The notes beneath the pieces are model-generated. The model had not been told where the DNA came from, did no database searches, and was given only the letters and a program-made list of their open reading frames with translations. This document shows positions 21,026 to 30,067 of a DNA stretch of 64,000 bases, piece by piece (within the stretch, counting starts at the first letter, position 1; each line of letters opens with the position of its first letter). A program made the translations under genes and the position numbers. This DNA is from Rhodoferax sp. (GTDB taxonomy: Bacteria > Pseudomonadota > Gammaproteobacteria > Burkholderiales > Burkholderiaceae_C): contig NZ_JAQTWL010000003.1 in assembly GCF_028689295.1 (NCBI RefSeq), positions 184,104 to 248,103 on the forward strand. Direction: 5' to 3'.

Positions 21026-21688
21026 TCAGGCATGGACCGGCAGGTCCAGCTCCGCCAGCGAGGCCAGCAGGTCGCCAAAGCGTTCACCCTGCACCACGAC
21101 ATGGTCGTGCAGGGCAGCGGCTGCGGCGGCGGCATCGCCGGCAACAATGGCGCGGACAACGGCATCGTGTTCGTCAAATGAAGTGCTGATGCGGTTGCGC
21201 ACGCGCAATTGCAGGCGTCGATAGGGGCGCAAACGACGGTGCAACTGCTGCGCCTGCTCGCCCAGAAAGGCATTGTGGCTGCCGGCGTAGATGGCGGCAT
21301 GGAAGCGCTCGTTGCAATAAAAGTATTCGTCCGAATCCTGGGCGGTGCGCGCGGCTTCGCAGGCTTGGTGGGCGGCCAGCAGATCGGCGCGCTCGCCCTC
21401 GCTCATGCGCCGTGCCGCCAAACGCCCGCACATGGCTTCGAGCTCGGCCATGACTTCGAACATTTCCAGCAGCCGGGCCGGACCGATGCTCGTCACGATG
21501 GCGCCGCGACGCGGCCGGATTTCTATCAGGCCCTCGGCGGCCAACTGGATGAGCGCTTCCCTGACCGGTGTGCGCGACACCCCGTGCTGCTCGGCCAGCC
21601 TAGCTTCGTCGAGTGCGCAGCCCGGTGGCAGCTCGCCGGTGGCGATTTGTTCCTCGATTTTTTCGCACACTTGGTCGGAAATTTTCAT
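21026..21688 (-). CDS. GntR family (FCD) transcriptional regulator
   Basis: wHTH LAEQHGVSRTPVREALIQLAAEGLIEIRPRRGAIV; divergent from TRAP-mdc cluster. Confidence 0.9.
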   Translation of the reverse strand: MKISDQVCEKIEEQIATGELPPGCALDEARLAEQHGVSRTPVREALIQLAAEGLIEIRPRRGAIVTSIGPARLLEMFEVMAELEAMCGRLAARRMSEGERADLLAAHQACEAARTAQDSDEYFYCNERFHAAIYAGSHNAFLGEQAQQLHRRLRPYRRLQLRVRNRISTSFDEHDAVVRAIVAGDAAAAAAALHDHVVVQGERFGDLLASLAELDLPVHA

Positions 21689-21861
21689 CGTTGAATTCTC
21701 TCACTTCTGTTTTTACAAAATTCAAGAAATGTCCTAGGGTATTCACCAATGCGTTTAATAAATACAAAATATACATTAACGGACACATTCATCGCATTGA
21801 TTGAATGCGTTGGACGCTTCACCCCTAGATGTATTCACACTCAAAACCAGGAGACAAACCC

Positions 21862-22866
21862 ATGAAATGCCCCACCCTTGCCAAATCTTTAACCGGCTTG
21901 CTGGTCGCCGCCCTGCCCATGACGGCTGTGTTGGCCGACAGCATCACACTCAAGGCTTCGCACCAGTTCCCGGGTGGCAAGGGCGACGTGCGCGACGAAA
22001 TGGTGCAGATGATTGCCAAGGAGGTCGCCGCTGCCAACGTCGATCTCACCATCAAGGTGTTTCCCGGTGCCAGCCTGGTGAAGGCCCAAGACCAGTGGAA
22101 GGCCATGCAGACGGGTCAGATCGACATGACCTCGCTGCCGCTGGACTACGCCTCGGGCATTCACCCGCAATTTGGCGCCACGCTGATGCCGGGCCTGGTC
22201 AAGAACCATGCGCACGCTCAGCGCATCAATGCCTCGCCCTTCATGCAGGACATCAAGGCCATCATTGCACAGGGTGGCGCCCATGTGCTGGCTGATGCCT
22301 GGCTGGCGGGTGCCTTTGCGGGCAAGGACAAGTGCATTCTCAAGCCCGAAGACGCGGCCGGCATGAAGGTGCGTTCAGCCGGCGCCACATTCGCGCAGAT
22401 GTGGGCTGGCGCCGGGGCTTCGGTGGTGTCGATCCCGTCCAACGAGGTCTACAACGGCATGCAACAAGGGGTGATCAACGGAACCGACACCTCGACCGGC
22501 AGTTTTGTGTCGTTCCGTTTGTACGAGCAGGTCAAGTGCATCACTGCCCCTGGCGACAACGCCATGTGGTTCATGTACGAGCCGGTGCTGATCTCCAAGA
22601 AAAGCTGGGACAAGCTCAATGACGCGCAGAAGAAAGCCCTGACCACGGCGTCCAAAAAAGCCGAAGACTACTTCAATGTCGAGTCGAAAAAACTGGACGA
22701 CGAAATGGTCGAAACCTTCAAGAAGAACAAGGTTCAGGTGGTCACCATGTCCAACGCCGATGCCGAAGCCTGGCGCGCCGTGGCCAACAAGACCTCGTAC
22801 AAGGTGTTTGCAGAAAAAGTACCCGGTGGCAAGGAGCTGATCGAGAAGGCGCTCAGTGTTAAATAA
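21862..22866 (+). CDS. TRAP transporter substrate-binding protein (DctP-type)
   Basis: Signal peptide then ITLKASHQFPGGKGDVRDEMVQ...; followed by DctQ and DctM genes. Confidence 0.9.
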   Translation: MKCPTLAKSLTGLLVAALPMTAVLADSITLKASHQFPGGKGDVRDEMVQMIAKEVAAANVDLTIKVFPGASLVKAQDQWKAMQTGQIDMTSLPLDYASGIHPQFGATLMPGLVKNHAHAQRINASPFMQDIKAIIAQGGAHVLADAWLAGAFAGKDKCILKPEDAAGMKVRSAGATFAQMWAGAGASVVSIPSNEVYNGMQQGVINGTDTSTGSFVSFRLYEQVKCITAPGDNAMWFMYEPVLISKKSWDKLNDAQKKALTTASKKAEDYFNVESKKLDDEMVETFKKNKVQVVTMSNADAEAWRAVANKTSYKVFAEKVPGGKELIEKALSVK

Positions 22867-23401
22867 GGAGCAGGAACTGGCTTTGCCCCTGTGGGTGCAG
22901 GCGGTTTATGCCGTTTCGCGCGCCCTGGGGGTATTTTCCGCCTGCCTGATCGTGCTGGCCGTTGTGGTGGTGTGTCAGATGGTGTTTGTGCGGGCAGTGC
23001 TCGGCCAGTCATCGATCTGGCAGACGGAGTTTGCCACTTTTGCCATTTTGGGCGCCACATTTCTCGGTGCGCCCTATATTTTGCTCACGCGCGGCCATGT
23101 GGCGGTGGACCTCTTGCCGATGATGGTGGATGGCAACAAGCGGCGCGCGCTCTACTTTGCCGGCAGCTTTGTTGCGCTTGCCTTTTGCGGTCTGTTCTTT
23201 TATGCCTCGCTGTCCTGGTGGTATGAAACCTGGAGCTCGGGCCACACCACCTCGTCGATGTGGCGTGCCAGGCTGTGGATTCCGCATCTGAGTGTGCCGG
23301 TCGGGCTGGGGCTGTTGTGTCTGCAGTACCTGACCGAGATCTGGCTGGTCTGGACCGGAAAAGAAGAACCCTACGGCATGACGCCTGGAGTCCACCTATG
23401 A
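22856..23401 (+). CDS. TRAP transporter small permease (DctQ-type)
   Basis: Four hydrophobic segments; between dctP- and dctM-like genes; GTG start overlaps preceding gene. Confidence 0.88.
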   Translation: MLNKEQELALPLWVQAVYAVSRALGVFSACLIVLAVVVVCQMVFVRAVLGQSSIWQTEFATFAILGATFLGAPYILLTRGHVAVDLLPMMVDGNKRRALYFAGSFVALAFCGLFFYASLSWWYETWSSGHTTSSMWRARLWIPHLSVPVGLGLLCLQYLTEIWLVWTGKEEPYGMTPGVHL

Positions 23402-24705
23402 GCCCGTTGTTGATTGGTGTTCTGGTCTTTTCCACCACCATGCTGGTGCTTGCCACTGGCTTGCCCATCGCCTTCGGTCTGGGGGCGGTGGCGCTGGGGT
23501 TCATGATTATTTTTGACGGCTGGTCGAGCGTCCACTTTTTGCCGGAAACCATTTTTTCGGGCCTGGATGACTTCACCTTGGTGTCGCTGCCCATGTTTGT
23601 CATCATGGGGGCTGCCGTGGCCTCCTCGCGCGCTGGCAGTGATTTGTACGAAGCGCTGGCGCGGTTGCTGCACAAGGTGCCGGGCTCGCTGGTGATCTCC
23701 AACATCGGCGCCTGCGCGCTGTTCTCGGCGCTTACCGGTTCTTCCCCCGCCACCTGCGCCGCCATTGGCAAGATGGGCATCCCCGAGATGCGCAAGCGCG
23801 GTTACGACGCCGACCTGGCCACCGGCGCCATCGCAGCGGGCGGCACCCTGGGCATTTTGATTCCGCCCAGCGTCACCATGATCCTGTATGGCATCGCCTC
23901 GGAAACCTCGATTGGTCGCCTGTTTATCGCGGGCATCCTGCCGGGCCTGATGTTGACCCTCTTGTTCATGGCCTGGGCGTTGTTTTTGAGCTGGAAGCGC
24001 GGCACCGTGCTGATCGACAAGGACCGTATTTATTCGCTCAAGGAAAAGGTTGAACTGCTGCCGCGCCTGTTGCCCTTTTTGGCGGTGATTGCGGGCGTGG
24101 TCTATGCGCTGTATGGCGGCATTGCCACACCGTCGGAGGCGGCGGGGGTCGGGGCCATGCTGTGCCTGCTGATGGTGGCCGTGATCTACAAGGTCTGGCG
24201 TCCGCGCGACATGTGGCACATTTTGCGCGACGGGCTGCGCGAGTCCGGCATGCTGCTGCTGATCATCGGCACGTCCATTTTGTTTGGCTACATGATGTCG
24301 TCGTTGCAGGTGACACAGTCGGTGGCCGAAGCCATTGGTGCCTTGCAGGTGAACCGCTGGGTGGTGCTGGCCGCCATCAACCTGATGCTGCTGGTGGCCG
24401 GCTGCTTTTTGCCGCCGGCAGCCATCATTTTGATGACCACGCCGATCCTGATGCCGGTCATCACGGCAGCGGGTTTTGATCCGATCTGGTTTGGTGTGGT
24501 GCTCACCATCAACATGGAGCTGGGCCTCATCACGCCGCCCGTCGGCCTGAACCTGTTTGTCATCAACGGCATCTCGCCCGACATCAAGCTGACCACCATT
24601 CTCAAAGGCGCCTTCCCCTTCATGGTGTGTATGGTGGTGGCCATTCTGATTTTGTGCGTCTTCCCCGAAATAGCCACCTGGTTGCCGACCAAAGTCATGG
24701 GTTAA
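23398..24705 (+). CDS. TRAP transporter large permease (DctM-type)
   Basis: SLPMFVIMGAAVASS, GTLGILIPPSVTMILYG, ELGLITPPVGLNLFVI motifs. Confidence 0.94.
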   Translation: MSPLLIGVLVFSTTMLVLATGLPIAFGLGAVALGFMIIFDGWSSVHFLPETIFSGLDDFTLVSLPMFVIMGAAVASSRAGSDLYEALARLLHKVPGSLVISNIGACALFSALTGSSPATCAAIGKMGIPEMRKRGYDADLATGAIAAGGTLGILIPPSVTMILYGIASETSIGRLFIAGILPGLMLTLLFMAWALFLSWKRGTVLIDKDRIYSLKEKVELLPRLLPFLAVIAGVVYALYGGIATPSEAAGVGAMLCLLMVAVIYKVWRPRDMWHILRDGLRESGMLLLIIGTSILFGYMMSSLQVTQSVAEAIGALQVNRWVVLAAINLMLLVAGCFLPPAAIILMTTPILMPVITAAGFDPIWFGVVLTINMELGLITPPVGLNLFVINGISPDIKLTTILKGAFPFMVCMVVAILILCVFPEIATWLPTKVMG

Positions 24706-24717
24706 TGCGGGGCGCTC

Positions 24718-26370
24718 ATGCGTAACTGGAGCAGCTTGGCAAACAACCGCAATTCCAGACTGGCGCGGGCGGCCAGTCTGGTGAGAGGCAAGCGGGTGCC
24801 GGCCGACCTGGCCACGGCACTGCTGGCGGCGGTGCTGGAGCCGGGGGATCGGGTCTGCATCGAGGGCAACAACCAGAAGCAGGCCGATTTTCTGGCGCGT
24901 TGCCTGACCCGACTTGACCCGGCGCACATTCACGACCTGCACATGCTGCAATCGGTGCTGGCGCTGCCGGAGCATCTGGATATTTTTGACAACGGCATTG
25001 CCTCGAAGCTCGATTTTTCTTTCTCGGGCCCGCAGGCCGCGCGGCTCGCCAGGATGGTGACGACCGGGCAGATTCAGATCGGTGCCATCCACACCTACCT
25101 GGAGCTGTTCAGCCGTTACTTTGTCGATTTGACGCCGCGTGTATCGCTGGTTTGCGCACAGGCTGCAGATGCCCAAGGCAACCTTTACACCGGCGCCAAT
25201 ACCGAAGACACGCCCGCCATCGTGGAGGCGACGGCGTTCAAGGGCGGCATTGTCATTGCCCAGGTCAATGAGTTGCTGGATACGCTGCCGCGGGTGGATA
25301 TTCCGGGCGACTGGGTCAATTTTGTGATCCAGGCGCCGCAGCCGCATGCCATCGAGCCCTTGTTTACGCGCGACCCGGCGCAAATTTCCGAAATTCAGGT
25401 GCTGATGGCGATGATGGCCATCAAGGGCATTTATGCCGAATACGGCGTGCAGCGCCTCAACCACGGCATTGGCTTTGACACGGCGGCCATCGAACTGCTG
25501 CTGCCAACCTACGCCGAGTCGCTGGGGTTGAAGGGCAAGATTTGCCAGCATTGGGCGCTGAATCCGCACCCGGCTTTGATCCCGGCCATCGAGGCGGGCT
25601 GGGTGCATTCGGTGCACTCGTTCGGCTCCGAGCTGGGCATGGAAAATTATGTCAAGGCGCGCTCGGACGTGTTTTTTACCGGGGCCGACGGCAGCATGCG
25701 CAGCAACCGGGCGCTGTGCCAGGCGGCGGGCCACTATGCCTGCGACATGTTCATTGGCTCCACGCTGCAAATTGACCTGAACGGCCACAGCTCGACTGCC
25801 ACTACCGGGCGCATTGCCGGCTTTGGCGGCGCGCCGAACATGGGCGCCGACGCGCGCGGACGCCGCCACGCCACGCCGGCCTGGCTCAAGGCCGGTGCCC
25901 AGGCACGCCAGGGCCGCACCGGGGTGTCAAGCATGCCGCGCGGCCAGAAGTTGGTGGTGCAAATCGTGGAAACCTTTCGTGAACACATGCAGCCGGCCTT
26001 TGTCGAAACGCTTGATGCCTGGCAATTGGCTGAGCAGGCGCACATGGCGATCCCGCCGGTGATGATTTATGGCGACGACGTGACCCACATCCTGACCGAG
26101 GAAGGCATTGCCAATTTGCTGCTGTGCCGCAGCGACGAAGAGCGCGAGCAGGCCATTCGCGGCGTGGCCGGCTTCACCCCGGTGGGTCTGGCGCGCGACA
26201 AGGCCATGGTGGAAAACCTGCGCGACCGCGGTATCGTCGTGCGCGCCGAAGACCTTGGCATCGACAAGCGCGACGCCACCCGCAGCCTGCTGGCTGCCCG
26301 CAACATGCGCGATCTGGTGCGTGCCTCCGGTGGACTCTACGACCCGCCCAAACGTTTTCGCAACTGGTAG
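24718..26370 (+). CDS. mdcA: malonate decarboxylase alpha subunit
   Basis: CoA-transferase-like; GFGGAPNMGADARGRRHATPAWLKAG motif; mdc gene order. Confidence 0.94.
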   Translation: MRNWSSLANNRNSRLARAASLVRGKRVPADLATALLAAVLEPGDRVCIEGNNQKQADFLARCLTRLDPAHIHDLHMLQSVLALPEHLDIFDNGIASKLDFSFSGPQAARLARMVTTGQIQIGAIHTYLELFSRYFVDLTPRVSLVCAQAADAQGNLYTGANTEDTPAIVEATAFKGGIVIAQVNELLDTLPRVDIPGDWVNFVIQAPQPHAIEPLFTRDPAQISEIQVLMAMMAIKGIYAEYGVQRLNHGIGFDTAAIELLLPTYAESLGLKGKICQHWALNPHPALIPAIEAGWVHSVHSFGSELGMENYVKARSDVFFTGADGSMRSNRALCQAAGHYACDMFIGSTLQIDLNGHSSTATTGRIAGFGGAPNMGADARGRRHATPAWLKAGAQARQGRTGVSSMPRGQKLVVQIVETFREHMQPAFVETLDAWQLAEQAHMAIPPVMIYGDDVTHILTEEGIANLLLCRSDEEREQAIRGVAGFTPVGLARDKAMVENLRDRGIVVRAEDLGIDKRDATRSLLAARNMRDLVRASGGLYDPPKRFRNW

Positions 26371-26387
26371 CGCGCAAGGAAGACAGC

Positions 26388-26723
26388 ATGGAAAAATTGC
26401 ACTACGAACTTGCCGGGCATCGCGCCCCGGGTCAGTTCGCCCCCGTGCTGGTGGGCGTGGTGGGCTCGGGCAATCTGGAGGTGATGATCGAGCCGACGCC
26501 CCAAGGCACCGCTTGCCAGATCGATATCACCACCTCGGCGCGCGGTTTTGCACCGATCTGGCAGGCTGTGGTTTACGATTTTCAGGCGCGCCATGGCCTG
26601 GCAGGGGTGGCCGTGTCGATCAATGACATGGGGGCCACGCCCTCCGTGGTGAGTTTGCGGCTGGACCAGGCCGCAGCGGCGCTGCCAGCAGCTCATTCCC
26701 CAGCCAAAGGTGCCTTGGCATGA
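26388..26723 (+). CDS. mdcC: malonate decarboxylase acyl carrier protein
   Basis: VVGSGNLEVMIEP (prosthetic-group Ser context); between mdcA and mdcD. Confidence 0.9.
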   Translation: MEKLHYELAGHRAPGQFAPVLVGVVGSGNLEVMIEPTPQGTACQIDITTSARGFAPIWQAVVYDFQARHGLAGVAVSINDMGATPSVVSLRLDQAAAALPAAHSPAKGALA

Positions 26724-27616
26724 AACTCAGTTTTGCCGAATTGACCGCCCGCGAACGTGTTACCCATCTGCTCGATAGCGACAGTTTTCACGAGATTCTG
26801 GGACCGGCCCAGCGCGTCGTCAGCCCGCACCTGGCGCTGCTGGGCGTGCCCTCGGCGTTCGACGACGGGATCGTGATCGGCAGTGGCTTGCTGGCGGGTC
26901 AACCGGTCTTTCTCGCCGCGCAGGAAGGTGAGTTCATGGGCGGTGGCGTGGGTGAGGTGCATGGCGCCAAGCTGGTCGGCCTGCTTCAGCGCGCGCTGGT
27001 TTGCAGGCCTGCTGCCGTCATCGTGCTGGCCGAGTCCGGCGGCGTGCGCCTGCACGAGGCCAATGCCGGACTCATCGCGGTGTCGGAGGTGATGCGCGCC
27101 TTGCTGGCGGTGCGCGCGGCGGGCATACCGGTGCTGATGCTCATTGGCGGTGCCAACGGCTGTTTTGGCGGCATGGGCCTGATTGCGCGCTGTGCCGACT
27201 GGGTGGTGATGAGCGACATCGGTCGTCTGGCCATGTCGGGCCCCGAAGTGATCGAGTCGTCCCACGGCGTCGAGGAATTCGACTCCCGCGACCGTGCGCT
27301 GGTGTGGCGCACTACCGGTGGCAAGCACCGTTACCTGATGGGCGATTGCGACGCGCTGGTGGAAGACGACGTAGCCCAATTTCGGAGTGCTGCCATTGGC
27401 TTGCTCGATCAATCCCGGCCTCTGACCCTAGCCGCGCTGGAGGCTGAACACGCGCTGTTGACCGAGCGCCTGACGCGTTATGGCGACTGCCGCGATGCGC
27501 TGGACATCTGGCAGCGCGACGGTGTGCCAGTGCCGCTGCGGGTGACCGACATGGAGGCCGATGAGATTGTGACCCTGAAGGCGCTGATCGAAGACCAACC
27601 CAGGGTACCGGCATGA
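26720..27616 (+). CDS. mdcD: malonate decarboxylase beta subunit
   Basis: Carboxyltransferase-like; LLAGQPVFLAAQEGEFMGGGVGEVHGAKL; ATGA overlap with mdcC. Confidence 0.92.
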   Translation: MKLSFAELTARERVTHLLDSDSFHEILGPAQRVVSPHLALLGVPSAFDDGIVIGSGLLAGQPVFLAAQEGEFMGGGVGEVHGAKLVGLLQRALVCRPAAVIVLAESGGVRLHEANAGLIAVSEVMRALLAVRAAGIPVLMLIGGANGCFGGMGLIARCADWVVMSDIGRLAMSGPEVIESSHGVEEFDSRDRALVWRTTGGKHRYLMGDCDALVEDDVAQFRSAAIGLLDQSRPLTLAALEAEHALLTERLTRYGDCRDALDIWQRDGVPVPLRVTDMEADEIVTLKALIEDQPRVPA

Positions 27617-28311
27617 ATTGGACAGCACTGCTTACCGCGCTGTTCGGCGCGGCGCACGATGTGCAGTGTGATGGTGACCTGCTGCACGGCAGCGCCCAAC
27701 TGAATGGCCGAACCCTCGCGCTGGTGGGCACCACCCACCACGCCGCCATTGGCGTCGAACTCGCCCTGGCGCAGGCGCGTGTGGTGCTGGATGTGGTGCG
27801 CGATTTCCCTGGGCGGGCCATTGTGCTGCTGGTGGACACCCAAGGCCAGCGCTTGCGCCACCGCGATGAGTTGCTCGGTATCAACCGCTATATGGCGCAC
27901 ATGGGTTGCTGCATCGCGCTGGCGCGTCAGCAGGGGCACCGTGTGATTGGCCTGGTCTATGACCAGGCGCTGTCGGGCGGCTTCATCACCTCGGGCCTGA
28001 TGGCCGATGCCTGCTACGCGCTGCCCGAGGCCGAGATCCGTGTCATGCGTCTGCCAGCCATGGCGCGCGTGACCAAGCTTGACGAGCAACGCCTGGCCGA
28101 GCTCTCCAAGACCAATCCGGTGTTCGCGCCGGGCGTGGAAAACTATGTGGCCATGGGCGGCATTGAGGCGCTTTGGCGCGGTGATCTGCAAGCCTGCCTG
28201 GTTGCGGCATTGCAGCAGGCCACGACCGTGGACACGCGTGCGGCCGAGGGCGCGGCACGTGGCGGGCGCCTGCTGGCCGAACAAGTTGCCATGCGTGTGG
28301 TCAACGCCTGA
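27613..28311 (+). CDS. mdcE: malonate decarboxylase gamma subunit
   Basis: VIGLVYDQALSGGFITSGLMADACYALPEAEIRVM; ATGA overlap with mdcD. Confidence 0.9.
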   Translation: MNWTALLTALFGAAHDVQCDGDLLHGSAQLNGRTLALVGTTHHAAIGVELALAQARVVLDVVRDFPGRAIVLLVDTQGQRLRHRDELLGINRYMAHMGCCIALARQQGHRVIGLVYDQALSGGFITSGLMADACYALPEAEIRVMRLPAMARVTKLDEQRLAELSKTNPVFAPGVENYVAMGGIEALWRGDLQACLVAALQQATTVDTRAAEGAARGGRLLAEQVAMRVVNA

Positions 28312-28339
28312 ATCGTGTCAGGCCAGCGTGGTGCACGGC

Positions 28340-29020
28340 ATGGAGGACTTGCGACGCAACCAATTGGTCTGCCTTCATGCGCAGGGCTGGGCGCAGCTGC
28401 AAGCCCATGCCTGGGACGCTGAGGCGCAAGCCATTCTGGCGCATTGGCAGCGCAACAAGCTGCCGCTGGTGGTGTGCCGCCAGCGCATTGATGTTGAATC
28501 AGCGCAGGTTTGCCTGGGTTTGCCGGCACCACGGCAATGGTCCCGGCGGCGCCTGGCGCTGAAGCTTGGGCTGGATCAGGTGGCTGCCGTTGCGACCTTT
28601 CCCACCCTGCGGCAAGTGGCGCAGGCCATGCCGTGGGAGCCTGCCGCATTCAAGTTGGATGAAAAGCTGACACCACTGGCTGTGACGCCACGGGTTTACG
28701 GCTCGCACGGCTGGCAGTGGCTCACCCACATGCCCTATGTGCACGAAGCTTCGGACATCGATATCAGCCTGAACGTGCCGGATTTCGAGACGGCTTGCGG
28801 GGCGACGGCGTTGCTGGCTAGGGCTGAGTTGGGGCCGCGACTCGATGGCGAAGTCGTTTTCCCGGGCGGTCAGGCCGTTGCCTGGCGCGAATTGCAGCGT
28901 CTTCTGGCCGGGCACACAGCGCAGGTCATGCTCAAAGACCGTCAAAGTATCGGGCTGGCCACGTTGGCAGAGCTGAAGATTTGGGGAAGGTCATTGCGAG
29001 CGAAGCGCGGCAATCCATGA
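28340..29020 (+). CDS. mdcG: malonate decarboxylase holo-ACP synthase (phosphoribosyl-dephospho-CoA transferase)
   Basis: RRNQLVCL N-terminus, SDIDISL nucleotidyltransferase motif, mdc cluster position. Confidence 0.88.
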   Translation: MEDLRRNQLVCLHAQGWAQLQAHAWDAEAQAILAHWQRNKLPLVVCRQRIDVESAQVCLGLPAPRQWSRRRLALKLGLDQVAAVATFPTLRQVAQAMPWEPAAFKLDEKLTPLAVTPRVYGSHGWQWLTHMPYVHEASDIDISLNVPDFETACGATALLARAELGPRLDGEVVFPGGQAVAWRELQRLLAGHTAQVMLKDRQSIGLATLAELKIWGRSLRAKRGNP

Positions 29021-29066
29021 CTCCCCGCCACATGGATCGCCACGGCGCGGCTCACCTCGCGATGAC
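28990..29066. repeat. REP-like palindromic element (copy 2), overlapping the 3' end of mdcG
   Basis: GTCATTGCGAG (28990-29000) inverted against CTCGCGATGAC (29056-29066), one mismatch over 11 bp. Confidence 0.75.
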
Positions 29067-29080
29067 GGAGGCGTGTCCAA

Positions 29081-30067
29081 ATGCGGGCTGATCAACCGCT
29101 GCCAAACCATCGTTCAAACGCCGTGTACGGTATTGGGCTGGCCGCGGTGCGCGCACTTTACGCGGAGGTGGCGCTGGAGCCAAAACCGGGACTGGTGTCT
29201 TTTCGGGACTGCGGCAGCCATACCGACATGACTGCCCAGACCTTCGTGCGCAGCCTGTTTGTCTTGCGCGGCTATTTCCCTCGCATGGTGTGGGCAGGTC
29301 TTGCCGGTGCACCCTTTGCTGTTCTGGAAGGCTTGGGACAAAGCGCCGAAGCCCGCATGTTGATAGCCACCCGTGGCATCAACACCCACCGCGGCGCCAT
29401 TTTTTGCCTGGGTCTGCTGTGCGCCAGCGCGGGCCGGTTGCTGGCCCAGGGTGTGCTGGTCACGCCGCAGCATCTGCGTGCCGTGCTGACATCCACCTGG
29501 GGCGACGCCTTGACGCGGCGCGCGAATGCCGCACGGCTCACCGCGCCGGTGTCCCATGGTCAAGCGGCGGCACGTCGCTTTGGGCTGCGCAGCGCGGGCG
29601 ACGAGGCGGCGCAGGCGTTCCCGGTGCTGTTCGACGTCGCCCTGCCTGCCCTGCAAGCCGCTTTGCAGGCGGGGGCGGGCGATCGCGCGGCCCGTGTACA
29701 AACCCTGTTTGCCACCATGACCGCGCTGGACGACACCAATTGTGTCCACCGCGGCGGCATCGACGGTCTGCGCTTTGTTCAGGCGTCGGCGCTCCAGTTT
29801 TTGCGGGCGGGCGGTGTCATGCAAACCGACTGGCTGTCCCATGCCCGTGCCATCCATGCTGCATTCGTGGCACGTCGACTTTCTCCGGGCGGTTCCGCTG
29901 ACGTATTGGCGAGTGCCTGTTGGGTTCAGTCGCGCCTGCAAATGGATCCTGAACCGTCACTGCGAGGCGCGTTAGCGACGCGGCAGTCCGGACTACATGG
30001 ATTGCTTCACTGCGTTCGCAATGACGAGAGCGATTCACTCAAAACACCGCCCGAGCTTGCCGCATGA
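29081..30067 (+). CDS. mdcB: triphosphoribosyl-dephospho-CoA synthase
   Basis: EVALEPKPGLVSFRDCGSHTDMT, NTHRGAIFCLGLL, LDDTNCVHRGG motifs. Confidence 0.9.
   Translation: MRADQPLPNHRSNAVYGIGLAAVRALYAEVALEPKPGLVSFRDCGSHTDMTAQTFVRSLFVLRGYFPRMVWAGLAGAPFAVLEGLGQSAEARMLIATRGINTHRGAIFCLGLLCASAGRLLAQGVLVTPQHLRAVLTSTWGDALTRRANAARLTAPVSHGQAAARRFGLRSAGDEAAQAFPVLFDVALPALQAALQAGAGDRAARVQTLFATMTALDDTNCVHRGGIDGLRFVQASALQFLRAGGVMQTDWLSHARAIHAAFVARRLSPGGSADVLASACWVQSRLQMDPEPSLRGALATRQSGLHGLLHCVRNDESDSLKTPPELAA
29956..30025. repeat. REP-like palindromic element (copy 3), inside the 3' coding end of mdcB
   Basis: GTCACTGCGAGGCGCGTTAGCGACGCGGCAGTCC...GTTCGCAATGAC inverted arms. Confidence 0.72.

Noticed and set aside
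23371-25869. 832-aa minus-strand ORF
   Set aside because: Antisense shadow of dctM and mdcA; His/Gln/Arg-rich, no recognisable domain, typical of GC-rich DNA
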